Source: Iris pallida
Taxonomy: Eukaryota; Streptophyta; Magnoliopsida; Asparagales; Iridaceae
NCBI GenBank assembly: GCA_029216955.1
Contig: JANAVB010015600.1
Coordinates: 34,600,569-34,664,568 of the forward strand
Reading direction: 5' to 3'
DNA: 64,000 nt
Shown here in pieces: positions 1 through 11,793 of this stretch (positions are counted from its first letter, which is position 1; every line of letters starts with the position of its first letter). The notes beneath the pieces are model-generated. The model was not told the DNA's origin, did not search any database, and saw nothing but the letters and a program-made list of their open reading frames with translations. Made by a program: the position numbers and the translations under genes.

Positions 1-623
1 CCTGCGTAATTTCTGATTTTACGCCAGAATCAGATCCTTCAGCCGACATAAAAATTTAGAAAACTTGTTTTGGCCATAAAAACTTTATTTTAACTCGAAA
101 TAAGGTGAATCAAAAAACCAAATTCACACGAAATTTCGTGCTCTTGCTCATGGAACTATTAGTTCTCGAAAATAACAAGTTTTAGTAGATCAAAACCAAG
201 AAAACTCCATGAACTCAAAGTTAAAATGTAGATCTAGAAGAATCTATCCATCAAAATTAAAAACTCCAAGTTCTAAAGGGGTTTAGAATCATGTAAATAA
301 AAGAATGGAACAATAAAATCAAGATCCCTCAAGAAGCAAGTTGCACTTGCCTAAACCTCTTGGTAGGTGGAGAGCAACGGTGAGGAAGAAGAAGAGTGAA
401 TGAAGAGAGAGAAAGAGTGTTGGGTTAATAAATGGTGTGGGTGGTGGTAGGTAGGGGTTTTCCTTTGGTTCATGATAAACCAAGCAAACCAAGCCAAGCC
501 GAACCAACCCAAGAATAAACCAATCAACGAAATGCTAGAATAAACCAAGCAAGGTGTCATGCAATACGAGTCAAAATACGTATACGTATACCAAAATACG
601 TAATACGAACAATAGGCATTACA
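1..623. repeat. 3' portion of an LTR, cut by the window edge
   Basis: This stretch aligns by eye over about 500 bases with the right half of the solo LTR at 9,167-11,788. Shared landmarks in the same order are the 'aaaaccaagaaaactc' block, the 'ctccaagttctaaagNgg' block, 'aagcaagttgc(a/g)cttgccta', a run of 'aaccaag'-like repeats, and a terminal block rich in 'atacgtat'. It seems to end near 623 with 'attaca', a usual LTR end. No coding sequence. The two short minus-strand open frames at 319-560 are low-complexity by-products. It is a diverged member of the same LTR family; the rest lies outside the window. Confidence 0.6.
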
Positions 624-3110
624 CTTCCTCTACTTGATTAATGTTGGTCTACATATTTCATATGTATGTTTGCACACAGTTTGTTGTGTTATGACCCTCA
701 GTTTGTTTGAATCATTATGTATGATAGATATTTGTTTTTTTTAGTATAATCTTAGGATTAATTTATTGTAAAAAGCTTCGTCATATTGGCCTATCAATAA
801 TCATGTTAATATCCGGCTTGTGAATGAGTGCTTCATGGCAGAGGCTTGTTTTTTTGTTTTTTGTCTTGCTTATACCTAAGTTTGTAGATGGAAACATGAT
901 TAATAATAGAGAATTGAACTGTCCACATGAAGGCAGTAAATTGTGTTGTTCACACATTTATGTCAAATACTACTTTTAGAACATTTTTTAAACTATACCT
1001 AATATTGTTGCAAAGATATAATCATAGGTAACAAGCATGTAACACAACTAGCAAATAACCAATTAGTTGTAACTAAATAACATGTTAGGTTATAAGTTTA
1101 CAATAGAACTATATAGTTTGTTGTAACAAAGCTGTGTTTGTGAAATTGTGCATTCTAACATCAGATGTCATAATTTTGGTTCTTGAATTAAGGCACTTCT
1201 TGGTCCTTTTCCTGTATTTTTCTTGCCATTATCTTCATGGTCGATGGAGTGCCCTTCCTTTTAGTTACATAAGTAATTAAGTACTATAGACGAGAGGCTT
1301 GTAACAGAGTTAGACCGCGCGCTTGCTTAATAAAAACAAAAACAACAACAGAAACGTAAGACATGGATACGTATCACGCATTTTCTATATGACTCAGTCG
1401 AAGAGAATATAACTATTGATGCCAGAAATTGTTGAGGATCAATATTTTTAAAAGCATTTACTCAACCTGAAATATTGTATTACATAAATTTTATTTAGCA
1501 CACGTAACAGAGGGCCTTAAATAGAGGCATGTTAACCAAATATGTTAACCCCAACTTGGCATGATTATTTCGTGCACCCTAAAATAAATGTTATGGTTGA
1601 AGGTCCTGTAATAGGAGTTATAGTGATTGGGGTCTTAATTTTGGCTTCCAAAAATATAATGTATGCATAATCAATGTGAGGAAGAGAAGGTGAATGAGAT
1701 GTAGTTAGTCATAGATTATTTTTTTATGATAAAGCAAAATCTAATAAAATAGTCTGGAACCAAAACTTTTGCCTAATGAACTCGAAAAAGGAATATGAAA
1801 CTATGATTTGGTTTGTTACGGTGAGTGACGTAACATGTGATACAAGGGGTTTAAACAAGTCCTATTTCTGTATTATGTTGGAGAAATTACAATTTTTATT
1901 TTTGCATAAAATAAGCGATTTGTTTGCTTGAGTTTTGTACAACCCCAATGGATGCATGCATGACAGGTATTACGCACCCGAGGGAAATCAGACGGTAGAC
2001 GCCCCCGAATTAAGTGATAGTGGGTTGCTGGCCCCCGAAAGGCCAAAACAAAATTGACAAATATGGTTGATAATACTTCAAATTTTCTAAGAAAAAAAAG
2101 GAATATGCCGATGTATTGTCCTACAAATTATCATGGAACTGAAGTTCTATGTCAAAATAATTACAACCACCAACCTGAATGTTGGTATTTTATAGTTGCA
2201 TATATTTTAAAATTGCAAATCTCATATAAATTAGAAAATTCTAAATTTGTGCCATAATTTTGTCTAATCCGTAGGTTGACTACGGGTGTTTGGCTGTCCT
2301 TCCAACTATCCTACACCTGAAATTCTATAGAGATATTTAATACAATGCTGCTACACACACCATCCTTAAGAATATGATCTTTTTCTCTAACAAGAATACT
2401 AGATTGAACATAGTATCCACGATAATTGGTCTTCCTCACATTAATTAAAGGCTCCAACGGAGCATATTTTACCCAACATATTAGGGGTGCAACTCGAGCG
2501 GGCTAAACCCAAGCCCCATCGGATAGACCCGTTAATGGGTTGAGTTAGGATTGATACATAATGGTCAACTCAGTGTCCTTTATTACAAGGATACTTTTGT
2601 TTTTAAACCATCAATCTTGAATATTATATTTGAATAATTAATAACTTAGTTTTATTTATTTATAATTGTATTATTTTATATTTTATGGCTTATGTTGGTA
2701 TTATTTGAAACTATAGTCTCAGCATATATGTATTAAAAATTTATATGCTCCTTATATTATTAAATGCTTTAGATATGAGATATCTTTAATGTAGAATTTG
2801 TAATCAATCACTTTGATAAGACATAATCTCAGCTATTAGGGGAAGATAAATGCCTTTGCTTCAGAAGAACATCATGAATTATCATTACAGAAAAACGTCA
2901 TAAATCATCGTTTCAGAACATAATTTCATACTTTCACTTTATCTAATCATGACTAAATTAGGAGAATTATATCTTGTAATTCATTGCAAATCAATAATCG
3001 ATGCCTACTCGATGACTTTAATAATGTTGCATAAATAGCTATACCAACTATGAATGTATCTTCTAAAATATAAGTAAATATAAAAAAAATAAATAAATGT
3101 AGCATATGTG
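624..3110. other. AT-rich sequence, no gene recognised
   Basis: About 2.5 kb with no long open frame and no recognisable protein similarity. A 67-residue frame at 2,054-2,257 has no features of a real gene. Near 1,965-2,045 and 2,480-2,560 there are short GC-richer islands ('cccccgaa', 'gcccccg') that may be ends of old repeats, but I cannot assign them. Probably decayed transposon sequence. Confidence 0.5.
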
Positions 3111-3990
3111 TCACGTCCCGTGCCCGCATGATCGGGTACGGGTTGTGAGCGCGTCCAGCCTACGCCGTAGAATCGGTGGTAGTCAGTTGTTCTAAACCTT
3201 GTGAATCTTCATATCATTATACCATGAATTTGCTCATCACAATGACTAGAACGTACAAGCAAATCCCAGCCATACACAATCACCACAAAGTCCACTATCA
3301 ATAGTTTTAGTACATCATACAATTGCTATCTCTTTCGGAGATAAATCCGATAAACCATATCCTCAAAGAAATAATAAAACATCAGATACATCGATCTCAT
3401 CAAAATCATTTGGTACATCAAAATTAATATATTTTAATCTTTTAGAATCTTTCAGAAGTCGGCGTCCAATCCAATGCCATCCTCATGCATTGGTCTAATA
3501 TGTCAATTATCCAGTCAGAAAACGAAAAAAGTAACATAAAACTCAACAACACTCAACAACATGATACAATAATATAATATATAATGACTAAAAATAACAA
3601 GTAAATGAGAATGTACTGAATACATGCACTAGCTATGTATGGCAAGTGCAATTAGAACATTAGTAAGCATATAGGTGCTAAACACAGATAAGACATGTCA
3701 TATAACAACATGCTAGCAATCAAGTACGTAATGAGCATAAGGCATGTCTTTCGACAATGCTACCAGTCATGCACGTAATGGACATAAGACACATCTTTCG
3801 ACAATGCTAGTAATCACGAAAATGTCCAAGGTCAGATAAACTACATGTCACATGAGTGTTCTCCCTCCCAACCCGACACGACAAGACACGAAAATACGAT
3901 AAACACGATAAAACATGTGACACAAGTGTAAATCATGAAATGCAATATTGCTAAGTTGAAAAATATGTACTTGCCTTAATCCGACAAGCA
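3111..3990 (-). repeat. Decayed LTR end related to the TGTCACGACCC family
   Basis: It begins TGTCACGTCCCGTGCCC and continues with 'gcgtccagcctacgccgtag' and 'cggtggtag'. These match in order the first 80 bases of the LTRs at 13,245, 20,265 and 60,234. In those elements this end is the 3' end of a minus-strand LTR. Similarity fades after roughly 100 bases, although the later 'gtactgaatacatgc' stretch may correspond to similar points in the longer copies. It appears truncated by the Helitron-like unit that follows. No coding content. Confidence 0.55.
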
Positions 3991-4301
3991 TATATGCACG
4001 TGCCTTGCACGTATTTTAATATTTCTTAATTAGTTTAGGAAGACTCTTTAGGAAGATCAAAGGGTAGTCTTCCTAATTACTAAGTTGTCCTTATTAAAAT
4101 TAATGAACTATTTTTAATTAGTATAAGTATGTAAGGGTATTTTTGGAATTTAAAAGTTTCACCATCTAAGTTTTCCTATTATATAGTAGAATAGAAATAG
4201 ATTAATGAACTATTTTTAATTAGTATAAGTATGTAAGGGTATTTTTGGAATTTAAAAGTTTCACCATCTAAGTTTTTCTATTATATAGTAGAATAGATTA
4301 T
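3990..4301 (-). mobile_element. Small non-autonomous Helitron-like unit (tentative)
   Basis: A perfect 6-bp stem, 3-bp loop hairpin (acgtgc-ctt-gcacgt, 3,998-4,012) lies at the left. At the right (4,291-4,297 read on the minus strand) the sequence starts TCTATTCTACTATATAATAG, which resembles plant Helitron 5' ends. Helitrons end with a hairpin a short distance before CTRR. Here the base run after the hairpin on the minus strand reads GCATATATGCTTG, so the canonical CTRR is not met. The right part is a 102-bp tandem duplication. It is short, with no coding capacity. A MITE or plain AT-rich repeat is an alternative. Confidence 0.3.
4100..4301. repeat. 102-bp tandem duplication
   Basis: The block starting 'ttaatgaactatttttaat' at 4,100 recurs at 4,202 with only a few substitutions over its length, ending 'tatatagtagaataga' in both copies. 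The near-identity suggests a recent duplication compared with the decayed surroundings. Confidence 0.9.
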
Positions 4302-5236
4302 AGAAATTTTGGTAACTCCACCTGGAAAATAATGCGTTGGTATCAGGTCCTAAAAGTAAATCCTAAACAAACTTTTTTGTTTTGGAAACTTCTAGTATTC
4401 GTGTCTGTAACTAATTCTAGCTAACTAATCTCTTCACTCGGCTTGTAACTAACCTTTGAAATAATATTACCCTTGATTAATATTTAACCATCAATCTTTA
4501 ACTAAAGTAGGTCCTAAGGTCCATGGCCTATGCATTGTTCCGTGACTAGCCCAAATCCCAAAAACAGGAGGGCCAACAATGTTTCCTTAAACCCCTCAAT
4601 CGATATCGGCAAGAGCCCAACTCTAATTATCATATACTACAGGCCCATTATTTGAATTGTGACTGAGCCCATGATCCTAATTTGAATTAACCAAACTAAG
4701 GCCCAGTAAACAAAACCTTCTATGGCCCTTCTTCTTCAAGCAAGAAAAAGAAAGATCCAGAAGGAAGAAAGAGAGAATGAGAGTTTGGAGAAGCAGCCGC
4801 CGATCGAGTGCCAAACATTAAATATATAGTGTAGATTGCAACTGTTGGTTGCCGTAATTGTAACAAGCAGAGATTTTCAACGTGGTTCCAGAGAATCTAG
4901 GTTCAATCTGCTACACACATTTTATGCGATTATCAATCTATGCTCGGTAATTCACGAACAAATTGTTCTGATTTTTTTTTACACGAATAAAATTAAATAC
5001 GAAAGAGTATTAGTAGTTATATTTATATATTTTTTAGTGAGGATATAAATAAAATAATAAATTTTTTCAAAACTCATTGTGATTTGGGTGAGTATAAAGC
5101 TACCCAAAATTATATTATATCGATTTTGGAGGATTTTTAAGCCAACCAAAATCAGTGTCTCAAAAAAAATGAACAAGTAGAGGTTTTAATAAATGGCCGG
5201 TTCAAAAATACTGCAGAATGGGTGAATTGTTTGAAT

Positions 5237-5238
<2 letters not shown>
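4302..5238. other. No gene recognised
   Basis: AT-rich sequence. It contains 'gggcccatta'-like and purine-rich 'aagaaaaagaaagatccagaaggaagaaagagagaatgagag' style stretches around 4,640-4,790 that look like a former promoter or leader, but no open frame follows. The two short open frames at 4,836-5,048 and 4,979-5,176 overlap on opposite strands and show no protein-like features. Confidence 0.5.

Positions 5239-5308
<70 letters not shown>
5239..5308. repeat. (AT)n microsatellite
   Basis: About 70 bases of uninterrupted alternating AT. It abuts the 3' side (minus sense) of the LINE fragment that starts at about 5,310. Confidence 0.97.
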
Positions 5309-5309
<1 letters not shown>

Positions 5310-5311
<2 letters not shown>

Positions 5312-5790
5312 GAAAAAAGGTGAATTTTATTCCAAATGAAAAGCCATAATCATACAACATACAACCAGAGTGGGACTCTCACTCATCGCTCAACACTTCT
5401 CCATAGCATTTACATCAAATTCGATGTTATGGAGAATGCCAATTGGGGGGGTGACCAGCCCCTCAAAGATCCGACGGTTTCGCTCCCGCCATACATGCCA
5501 AACCGCAGCAGCCAGACGAATTCTGGCTGTACGGAACCAGTCCTGCCCCCTACCTCTGCTATCTCGGATCACCGTGATGATGTCCCCAATACATTTTTCG
5601 GAGGCACACACTCCCAACACACAACTCTGCTCCGTCCAGATCTGCCATGCCAGAGTGCACTCGAAGAAGATATGCTTTATAGATTCAGGCTCCAAACCGC
5701 AAAGCACACACTTGAGATCCGGAACCGACACTCCAAACGAACTCAGGCGATCTCTAGTAAAGAGACGGCCCAGTAGCAGCTTGTATATAT
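5310..5790 (-). pseudogene. LINE (L1-type) ORF2 C-terminal fragment, copy 1
   Basis: The minus-strand frame 5,390-5,731 (113 residues) contains the zinc-binding reverse-transcriptase-associated domain (zf-RVT) typical of the C-terminus of plant L1 ORF2. The visible signature is CVLCGLEPESIKHIFFEC followed by W..IW, then an 'AVWHVWRERNRRIFEG' tail, also characteristic. Endonuclease and reverse transcriptase are absent, so it is a 5'-truncated insertion, the usual fate of LINEs. It shares the 'atgccaatt...gaccagcccctcaaagatc' 3' region with copy 2 next door. Its 3' end (minus sense) lies directly at an (AT)n tract. Confidence 0.85.
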
Positions 5791-5795
5791 AGCAG

Positions 5796-5797
<2 letters not shown>

Positions 5798-5853
<56 letters not shown>
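5798..5853. repeat. (AT)n microsatellite
   Basis: About 55 bases of alternating AT, lying at the 3' side (minus sense) of the second LINE fragment. This is the same arrangement as for the first fragment. Confidence 0.95.
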
Positions 5854-5854
<1 letters not shown>

Positions 5855-5858
<4 letters not shown>

Positions 5859-6880
5859 ATGGTAATTATTATTATTCAAAAACAGAAATTACAGATTACA
5901 ACCAGCCTTTCTCTCCTCTATAAATACCCTTCTTTCCTCCTATCCCAAAGTATCAATATCAAAATCAATATTACGTATAATGCCGATTTTTGGGGTTACC
6001 AACCCCTCAAATATCTATAGGTTTCTGTCTCTCCATATATGCCAAACTGCCATAGCCAAGCGGAGACGTGTTTCTCTGTACCCACCTTCGGCCCTTCTTT
6101 TTATTCCCTCTAATCTGCTGTATGATATCTCCCCAACTCCGAGAGCCTATTTGTTGTAGGTTAAGTCTGTTGCTTTGTGCAACCCATATGCTCCATGTCT
6201 CCGGGCAATTGAAGAAAGGATGCATCATCGATTCCGGACTTTGTCTGCACAGGACACATCCTTGTCCTTTTATTCGAACTGTCAAGCGTTAGGAGTCCCC
6301 CCAAGCATAATTTGTATAAGCAGAGTTGGAATTTACTTGTTGATCCCTTCATCCATACAAACTCGCCCCATTCCCATCGAGGGTGATGAGTCCGACACCG
6401 GTTGTAAGCATCCTTGTAAACAAACCCCGCCTCCTTCGAGCTGGACCAGCTCCACTCGTCCTTTACGAGAGCTAGATCGATCGAGACTTCGCGTATTGCA
6501 TTGCTGAAAGGCTGTGTGTGTATATTAGTCTCCGGAATCCACGTCCCATGCATTATGATACTGCATGCCCTATCTCTTTTATGCTTCCATCCTCGAACTA
6601 GCTCTCCCTGCGTCTCACCCAAAGACTGGTTGGCAAACCAGGGGTCCTGCCACAAACACGTGGAACTCCCGTCCTTAATGACGCGCTGAATCAGCGTCCA
6701 AGGGCGGCGCAGAATTGGCACCTTTTTGAAGACCACTGAGTCATTGCTATTTACGTGAACACACCAGATAATAGACTCCTTTACGTACCTGCTGCGCATC
6801 CATTGCGCCCAGAAAAATTCCGACGTTAGAACCTTCCATGTAAGTTTGATGCCAGCCACTTCCCGTATATATATCTACGG
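5855..6880 (-). pseudogene. LINE (L1-type) ORF2 C-terminal fragment, copy 2
   Basis: A longer 5'-truncated copy of the same LINE family. The minus frame 6,161-6,859 (232 residues) covers the stretch after the reverse transcriptase (WKVLTSEFFWAQWMRSRYV..., then SSTCLWQDPWF) and runs into the zf-RVT domain. A frameshift near 6,270 moves the zinc motif into the overlapping frame 6,007-6,285, where CVLCRQSPESMMHPFFNC and W..W are visible. The 3' portion aligns with copy 1 but is clearly diverged. No endonuclease or RT core remains. It is a dead fragment. The right boundary is set by the short TATATATA/GGGAAG region at about 6,870-6,920. Confidence 0.85.
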
Positions 6881-7639
6881 GAAGCCTAGTGGTAGTACGG
6901 GAGGCCGCCCGAGCTATATATATATTAAGGTTAGAAAGATCACATTCTTAAATATGTTGTCAAATTTGGTTAATTAAACAAGTTTTTACTATATTTTTTG
7001 TGACAAATTTTCAATAGTTTATATTGAACATATTTAAGATTTCGCATGCTTAAAATTATGTACTGATTCAAATCTTTGAAAAGTACGCAAGTATTTTACG
7101 TTTATGAAAGATGCGAAATAATTTGCGTATAATACGAGTTTTATTTGGATGATTGCTAACGAGGTTCTTGACCATCCTTGCTCGTTAACAATATATTTAT
7201 ATACCTAATTAACATCTTCAAAATTTTATATATATAAACTCCGAGGGCTGCTGTAGTTGATTGTAAGTTTGTTTGCTCGAGCAAAGTCTTCGCTAATTAC
7301 AGGATCGGTCCTGAGATTCAGAGGACCAAGTTTAGAAACTGAATATAAGACCCTATTTTGTGTATAAAAAAAATCGATGTCCTATTGTCAAATCCCTATT
7401 TAGAAAATAGGTATATGACTGTATTTATATTTACAGTGATTTTAATTTTTTTTTAAAATTTTATTTAAGTTTCTTGATCTTGATTTGGCCTCGATTGTTG
7501 AAAGCCTGGATATTGGTTATTACTGTTGCTATTTTATTAATTTATTAATTGTGGAGTCTGTTGTTTTATTTTAGGATTATTCCCATTATTATTGTCATTG
7601 GTATTATTATTATTATTAGTATTATTATTAATTTACTTA
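6881..7639. other. AT-rich sequence, no gene recognised
   Basis: No open frame of note. It contains scattered (TTA)n/(ATT)n runs at about 7,595-7,635 leading into the CpG/pyrimidine-rich block. The right part (from about 7,250) may be the U3-like part of the old LTR relic that follows, but I cannot set a boundary. Confidence 0.45.
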
Positions 7640-9161
7640 TTCCTATATCTACCCTTTTTTTTTTCCAAACTCTAACCTAACCCCCTCTCTCTCCCTGATC
7701 CGTTACTCTCCTCTCCCTCTACTGAACAGCTCACCCCCTCGCTCTTTCACTTGTTCTCTTCTCTCCCTCCCATCCTCGTCTCTGACCCGGCCTCCAGCCA
7801 CCGTGACCGCCACCAACACCTACGAGCACAACCACCTCCACCATCTCTGCCGCGGCATCCGTCGGCCGCCACGACCACCGCCGCCACCATCATCGTTATC
7901 TTCAGCACCACCACCACCATTTCCAGCCACCACTGCTCCCATCTCCTCCGCCTCCACTTCCTGGAGCCGCCACCACCATGGCCTCCTCCCCCTCCACTTC
8001 AGCCAGCACCGTTGTCGCCATCATCGCCGTCTCCGACTTCTCCTCCGCCCCTTTCCTGGTGCAGCGTGGCGCTGCTGTTTCCCTCCGTCAGGAGCCACGA
8101 CCCACCTGGCCGCCGCCCACCTCGGCAACACCCTCACCTCCGTGTCTTCTCCCCCTCTCTGTTCTTCCCCGACACGGCTCTTGCTGTTGCTGTCCCCTCT
8201 GTCGGAGCCCGACCGACCCCGGTGAGCTCCTCCGCCCTCTCTTTTTCTTCTCCTCGGGCAGCGTGCTGCCTCGAGAAGCGCACCCTCGGGGAGCGAGCCC
8301 TTCGTTTCACGTGTGCCTCAGGAAGCGAGCCCTCGAGCTCCGTGCACGCCTCGAGCAGCGGGACGCTTTGGGCCCCGCGCTGCTCGGGCTTTATGCGGTC
8401 TCGATTCGCGTACACATTGGTGTACGTGCTGCCTCAGTTTTCGTGCACCTCGATTCATGTGCTACCTCATTTTATGTGCTACCCTGTCCCACATGCTACC
8501 TTGGGCAGCGGGACGCCTCGAGCCTTGCGCTGCCTCGGGCACCGTGTTATCTCGGTTCGCACGTTGTCTCAATTTTCGTGCCTCGGCCTTTGCGTCTATC
8601 TCGTGATCCACACCGTACCGATTTGCGTGTCAGTTTGGACTTCGTGCTCCATTGATTTATGTGCATGCACCAATTTGCGTGTCACATTAAATTGCGTACT
8701 TCCTTGAGTCTCGCACTATCTCGATTTACTTGTATGCACCGATTTGTGTGTCGTATTGATTCGTGTGTCATATTATATCTTACATCGTCTCGGTTTGCAT
8801 GTCCGTATTGGTCTACATGCACGTCTCGATTTACGTACACGTTATATTTTTGTTCATCCCGATATTCGTGTCATTTTGATTCTCGTATGCGTCTCGATGC
8901 ACGTGCGCATCTCGGTTTGCATGTCCGTGTAGATCCGTGTGCCTCGGTTTTCGTGCCAGTTTCCTGTACTGCTAGCGTGACCTACGTGGTATAGCATTAT
9001 GCCATCCTTGTACTTTCTGTCATTATTTTATTATTTAATTCTAATGATTGTTTATTTTGTGTTCTTAGGACCTCGATGGACGTGCTACCTGGATCTCGAT
9101 CGCCGAAGACTTGCTTACCTAGCCGAGCCCTCTAGGCAAGTATCTCTTGCTCATCGACTGC
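7640..9161 (+). repeat. Old LTR relic, left part: CpG/pyrimidine-rich leader and degenerate repeats
   Basis: From 7,640 to about 8,260 the sequence is strongly CT- and CpG-rich ('ctctctccctgatcc', 'gccgccaccac'). This resembles in composition and layout the leader segment of the 4.3-kb LTRs at 48,060-49,340 and 53,740-55,030 read on their transcribed strand. From about 8,270 to 8,990 it becomes a degenerate repeat of 'tcgatttgcgtgtc'-like units. Open frames up to 318 residues exist in several frames, but they are rich in S, P, R, H and C and look compositional. I infer the remains of an LTR from a Tekay-like element, continued at 11,794-13,124 after the solo LTR insertion. Confidence 0.45.
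8270..8990. repeat. Degenerate short-period tandem repeat (cgtgtc / tcgatttgcgtg)
   Basis: Many loosely conserved copies of 'ctcgattcgcgtgc', 'ctcgatttgcgtgtc' and 'cgtgctacctc' follow one another without a strict period. All three forward frames stay open for long stretches as a result. This points to an expanded and decayed minisatellite within the LTR relic. Confidence 0.6.
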
Positions 9162-9166
9162 TCTTG

Positions 9167-11788
9167 TGTCACGCCCCGGAACCAGAATACTGGAGAACGG
9201 AGGAAAGACACAGCCAGCTACGTATATTGAAGTATAACCTACCTCACAATACGGTCACGGCTGTCTAGATGCATGAGGGTTAAACTACAATCCATCAGTC
9301 TCTATGGTCAGGAACAAGCCTAGTGTCTCAATTTCAAGCAAGCAAATAAATGTACAAGATGTTAGATCATCAGACATACAAAGTAAGGCATCCCAAACAT
9401 TACATATTCAGATGATCATGAAGCTAGTCATACAAAATATGAGACTAGCAAGAGTTAAGTCATACATGATCAACCCTAGGATTTGTCAATCATGTTACAG
9501 CCCTTAGGCAAACAGAAATTTCAACACGAGCTAACACTTGATCGGTGGCTAAACACCTCAAAAGAATAATTTACAATAGAGTGGAAGAGCAAAATAAGAA
9601 ACCCACTCGTTGCCAGAATTACGTCTGGTGTTTACCATCTGGCTGATAAGCAGGAAGATCCTCGGGTATCACTCCAAAATTTGGCCATATAAAACCAGCT
9701 GGGTCAGACCCCAAAAAGAGCAAGTGCCACAAGGGAGGCTTCATTAAGGAACTAAACCCAGCAGATAATAAAATAGAAGAATAAATACATGAACATGCTT
9801 AAATGACAAGAAGAGGTTAGAATAAAATAATAGCTTGCATTAGGAAAAAATAATAAACGGAATATATTTTCCATGCTAATCACGATCAAGCATTCAGGCA
9901 CGGCCAATCAAGTCCTACAGCTTGCTATCATTAGCTAACTAGGATTATCACAGGCCTAGTTACTAGCAAGATGCAATAAGATGTTCCTGTAGTCACAAGC
10001 CCTGCAGCTATCCAGGTTAACCAGACGAGGTGATTTACCAGAACTATCAAGATTATTGGTGTACTTTCAGTACTTATGTTTTCAAGAAGTACCCCACATG
10101 ACAGTGGACTGAAAATGTGCCCTACTCATCGGCAGGCTACAAGTCCCTCAGGTGTGGCCGGGATAACGGGATCGCCTGTAACTGGGAAAAATCTCTCTAT
10201 ATGAACTACTTGATCAATCTAGTCATTAACCTAGTCAGATTCATTATGAATTTCTGACCGTGGTAACCAGGGATCCATGTCCTAGACATGATACAAGATA
10301 AGACAGGTAGCTTGTACAGGAACAACCAAGAAAGTCAACCATGGTGTCAAGACAAGAGTTACTTAGCAAGTCATAGTAGCTGTCGTAACAGCCTTTCAAG
10401 ATTATACATGTCATGTTGGGTTACTTGCCATGTCAAGAGTACTTGTCTGGAGTGCGTCTCGACGGGCCACTTATCAAAAATTATCAAGATGGGTTCATAT
10501 TATCATGTTCAAGTCAAGTTACTATCTCAAGACTATCAAGTGTCAAGTCGGGTCGTTGCAATTTAGGTCAAGTATAGAAAAATATGCAAAGAAGATCGAG
10601 AACACCCATGTGTGATTGAAACTATAAGTCACATATGAACTATGATTAAAATGAGACTGGAAAATTCTTGAAGCCAAGACAAAGATATACAACTTTTATG
10701 TTTTGAGTTTTTCAAGATTCTAGCTACAAAATAGCTTAAACGGGCAAAAATAATCATTTAGAGTGATTCGTGCACGAAAAAAGGCGCATGGCTCAAGGTA
10801 CAAGGCGTACGAGGTGCAAGGTGCACGATGTGTAAGGTGCATGCGGTACAAGGTGCACGAACCAAAAGGTACGCGAGGTGCAAGGTGCACGAGGTGCAAG
10901 GTGCGCGAGGTACAAGGTGCACGGACCAAAAGGTGCGCGAGGTGCACGGACCAAAAGGTGCACGAGGTGTAAGGTACGCAAACCAAAAGGTACGCGAGGT
11001 GCAAGGTGCGCGGACCAAAAGGTGCGCGAGGTGCAAGATGCGCGAACCAAAAGGTGCACGAGGTGTAAGGTGTGCGAACCAAAAGGTGCACGAGGTACAA
11101 AGTACACAAACTAAAAGGTGTGCGAGGTGCAAGGTGCATGGACCAAAAGGTGCGTGAGGTATGCACGAGGTGCGCGAGGTGTCGTCCCTACCAGCAAGCT
11201 TTTGGCCATGGAGTTTTAGAAACTTCCAATGTCCATAACGTAGACTAAAGGACTCGAAATTGGGCAAAATAAAGGTCTAAACTAAATAAAATTGAATTCT
11301 CTACAACATGGAACAAGTAGTTTTTGAAAATAACAAAGTTTAAGAGGTCAAAACCAAGAAAACTCGAAGAAACTATAAACTTAGATCTACAAAAATATAA
11401 CCCTCAAAACCAAAATCTCCAAGTTCTAAAGAGGCTTAGAATCAAGCAAGAAAGATAAAAGAACAATAAAATTTGAGATCCATCATAAAGCAAGTTGCGC
11501 TTGCCTAGGGCTTGGGTGTAGGTGGGAGGAGTAAATAAAGAAGTAATGAGAAATAATAGAGGAGAGAGAGAGAGAGGAGTTGGTTTTTATACAAACCCTT
11601 CTCATCTCAAACCACAACAAACCAAGTCAAGCCAAGCCAAGCTAAGTTGAACCAAACCGAATTAAACCAAGGCAAGATTAAACCAAGACTAGGCTAAACA
11701 AGACAAGTCAAAATACGGGTCACCCGATAAAAGTTTGAATTCCGTACACGTATACTAAAAATACGTATAACAAAAAACGGAAGAGATA
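9167..11788. mobile_element. Solo LTR with perfect TSD tcttg
   Basis: It starts TGTCACGCCCCGGAACC, a common start of plant Ty3/gypsy LTRs, and ends '...gaagagata'. The flanking 5-mers are identical: tcttg at 9,162-9,166 and at 11,789-11,793. The terminal base pair is TA instead of CA, consistent with one C-to-T change. No internal domain, PBS, PPT or coding frame is present, so this is a product of LTR-LTR recombination. Its right half matches the fragment at 1-623. It carries a 32-bp satellite at 10,790-11,170. No real gene lies inside; short frames at 10,288-11,267 come from repeats. Confidence 0.75.
10790..11170. repeat. 32-bp minisatellite inside the solo LTR
   Basis: Tandem units of about 32 bp of the form 'ggtgcgcgaggtgcaag' + 'gtgcgcgaaccaaaa', about 8 full units from 10,920 rightward, preceded by a shorter sub-repeat 'gaggtgcaaggtgcac'. 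The units differ mainly by C/T and G/A changes at CpG sites. Because 32 is not a multiple of 3, the array is open in several frames on both strands, which explains the many spurious frames here. Confidence 0.9.
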
Positions 11789-11793
11789 TCTTG

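Noticed and set aside
7751..8707. A 318-residue plus frame with further overlapping frames
   Set aside because: It sits in CT- and CpG-rich LTR relic plus degenerate repeats. Composition alone keeps it open and no domain is visible.
10720..11267. Overlapping frames on both strands with short peptide repeats
   Set aside because: Entirely produced by the 32-bp minisatellite.
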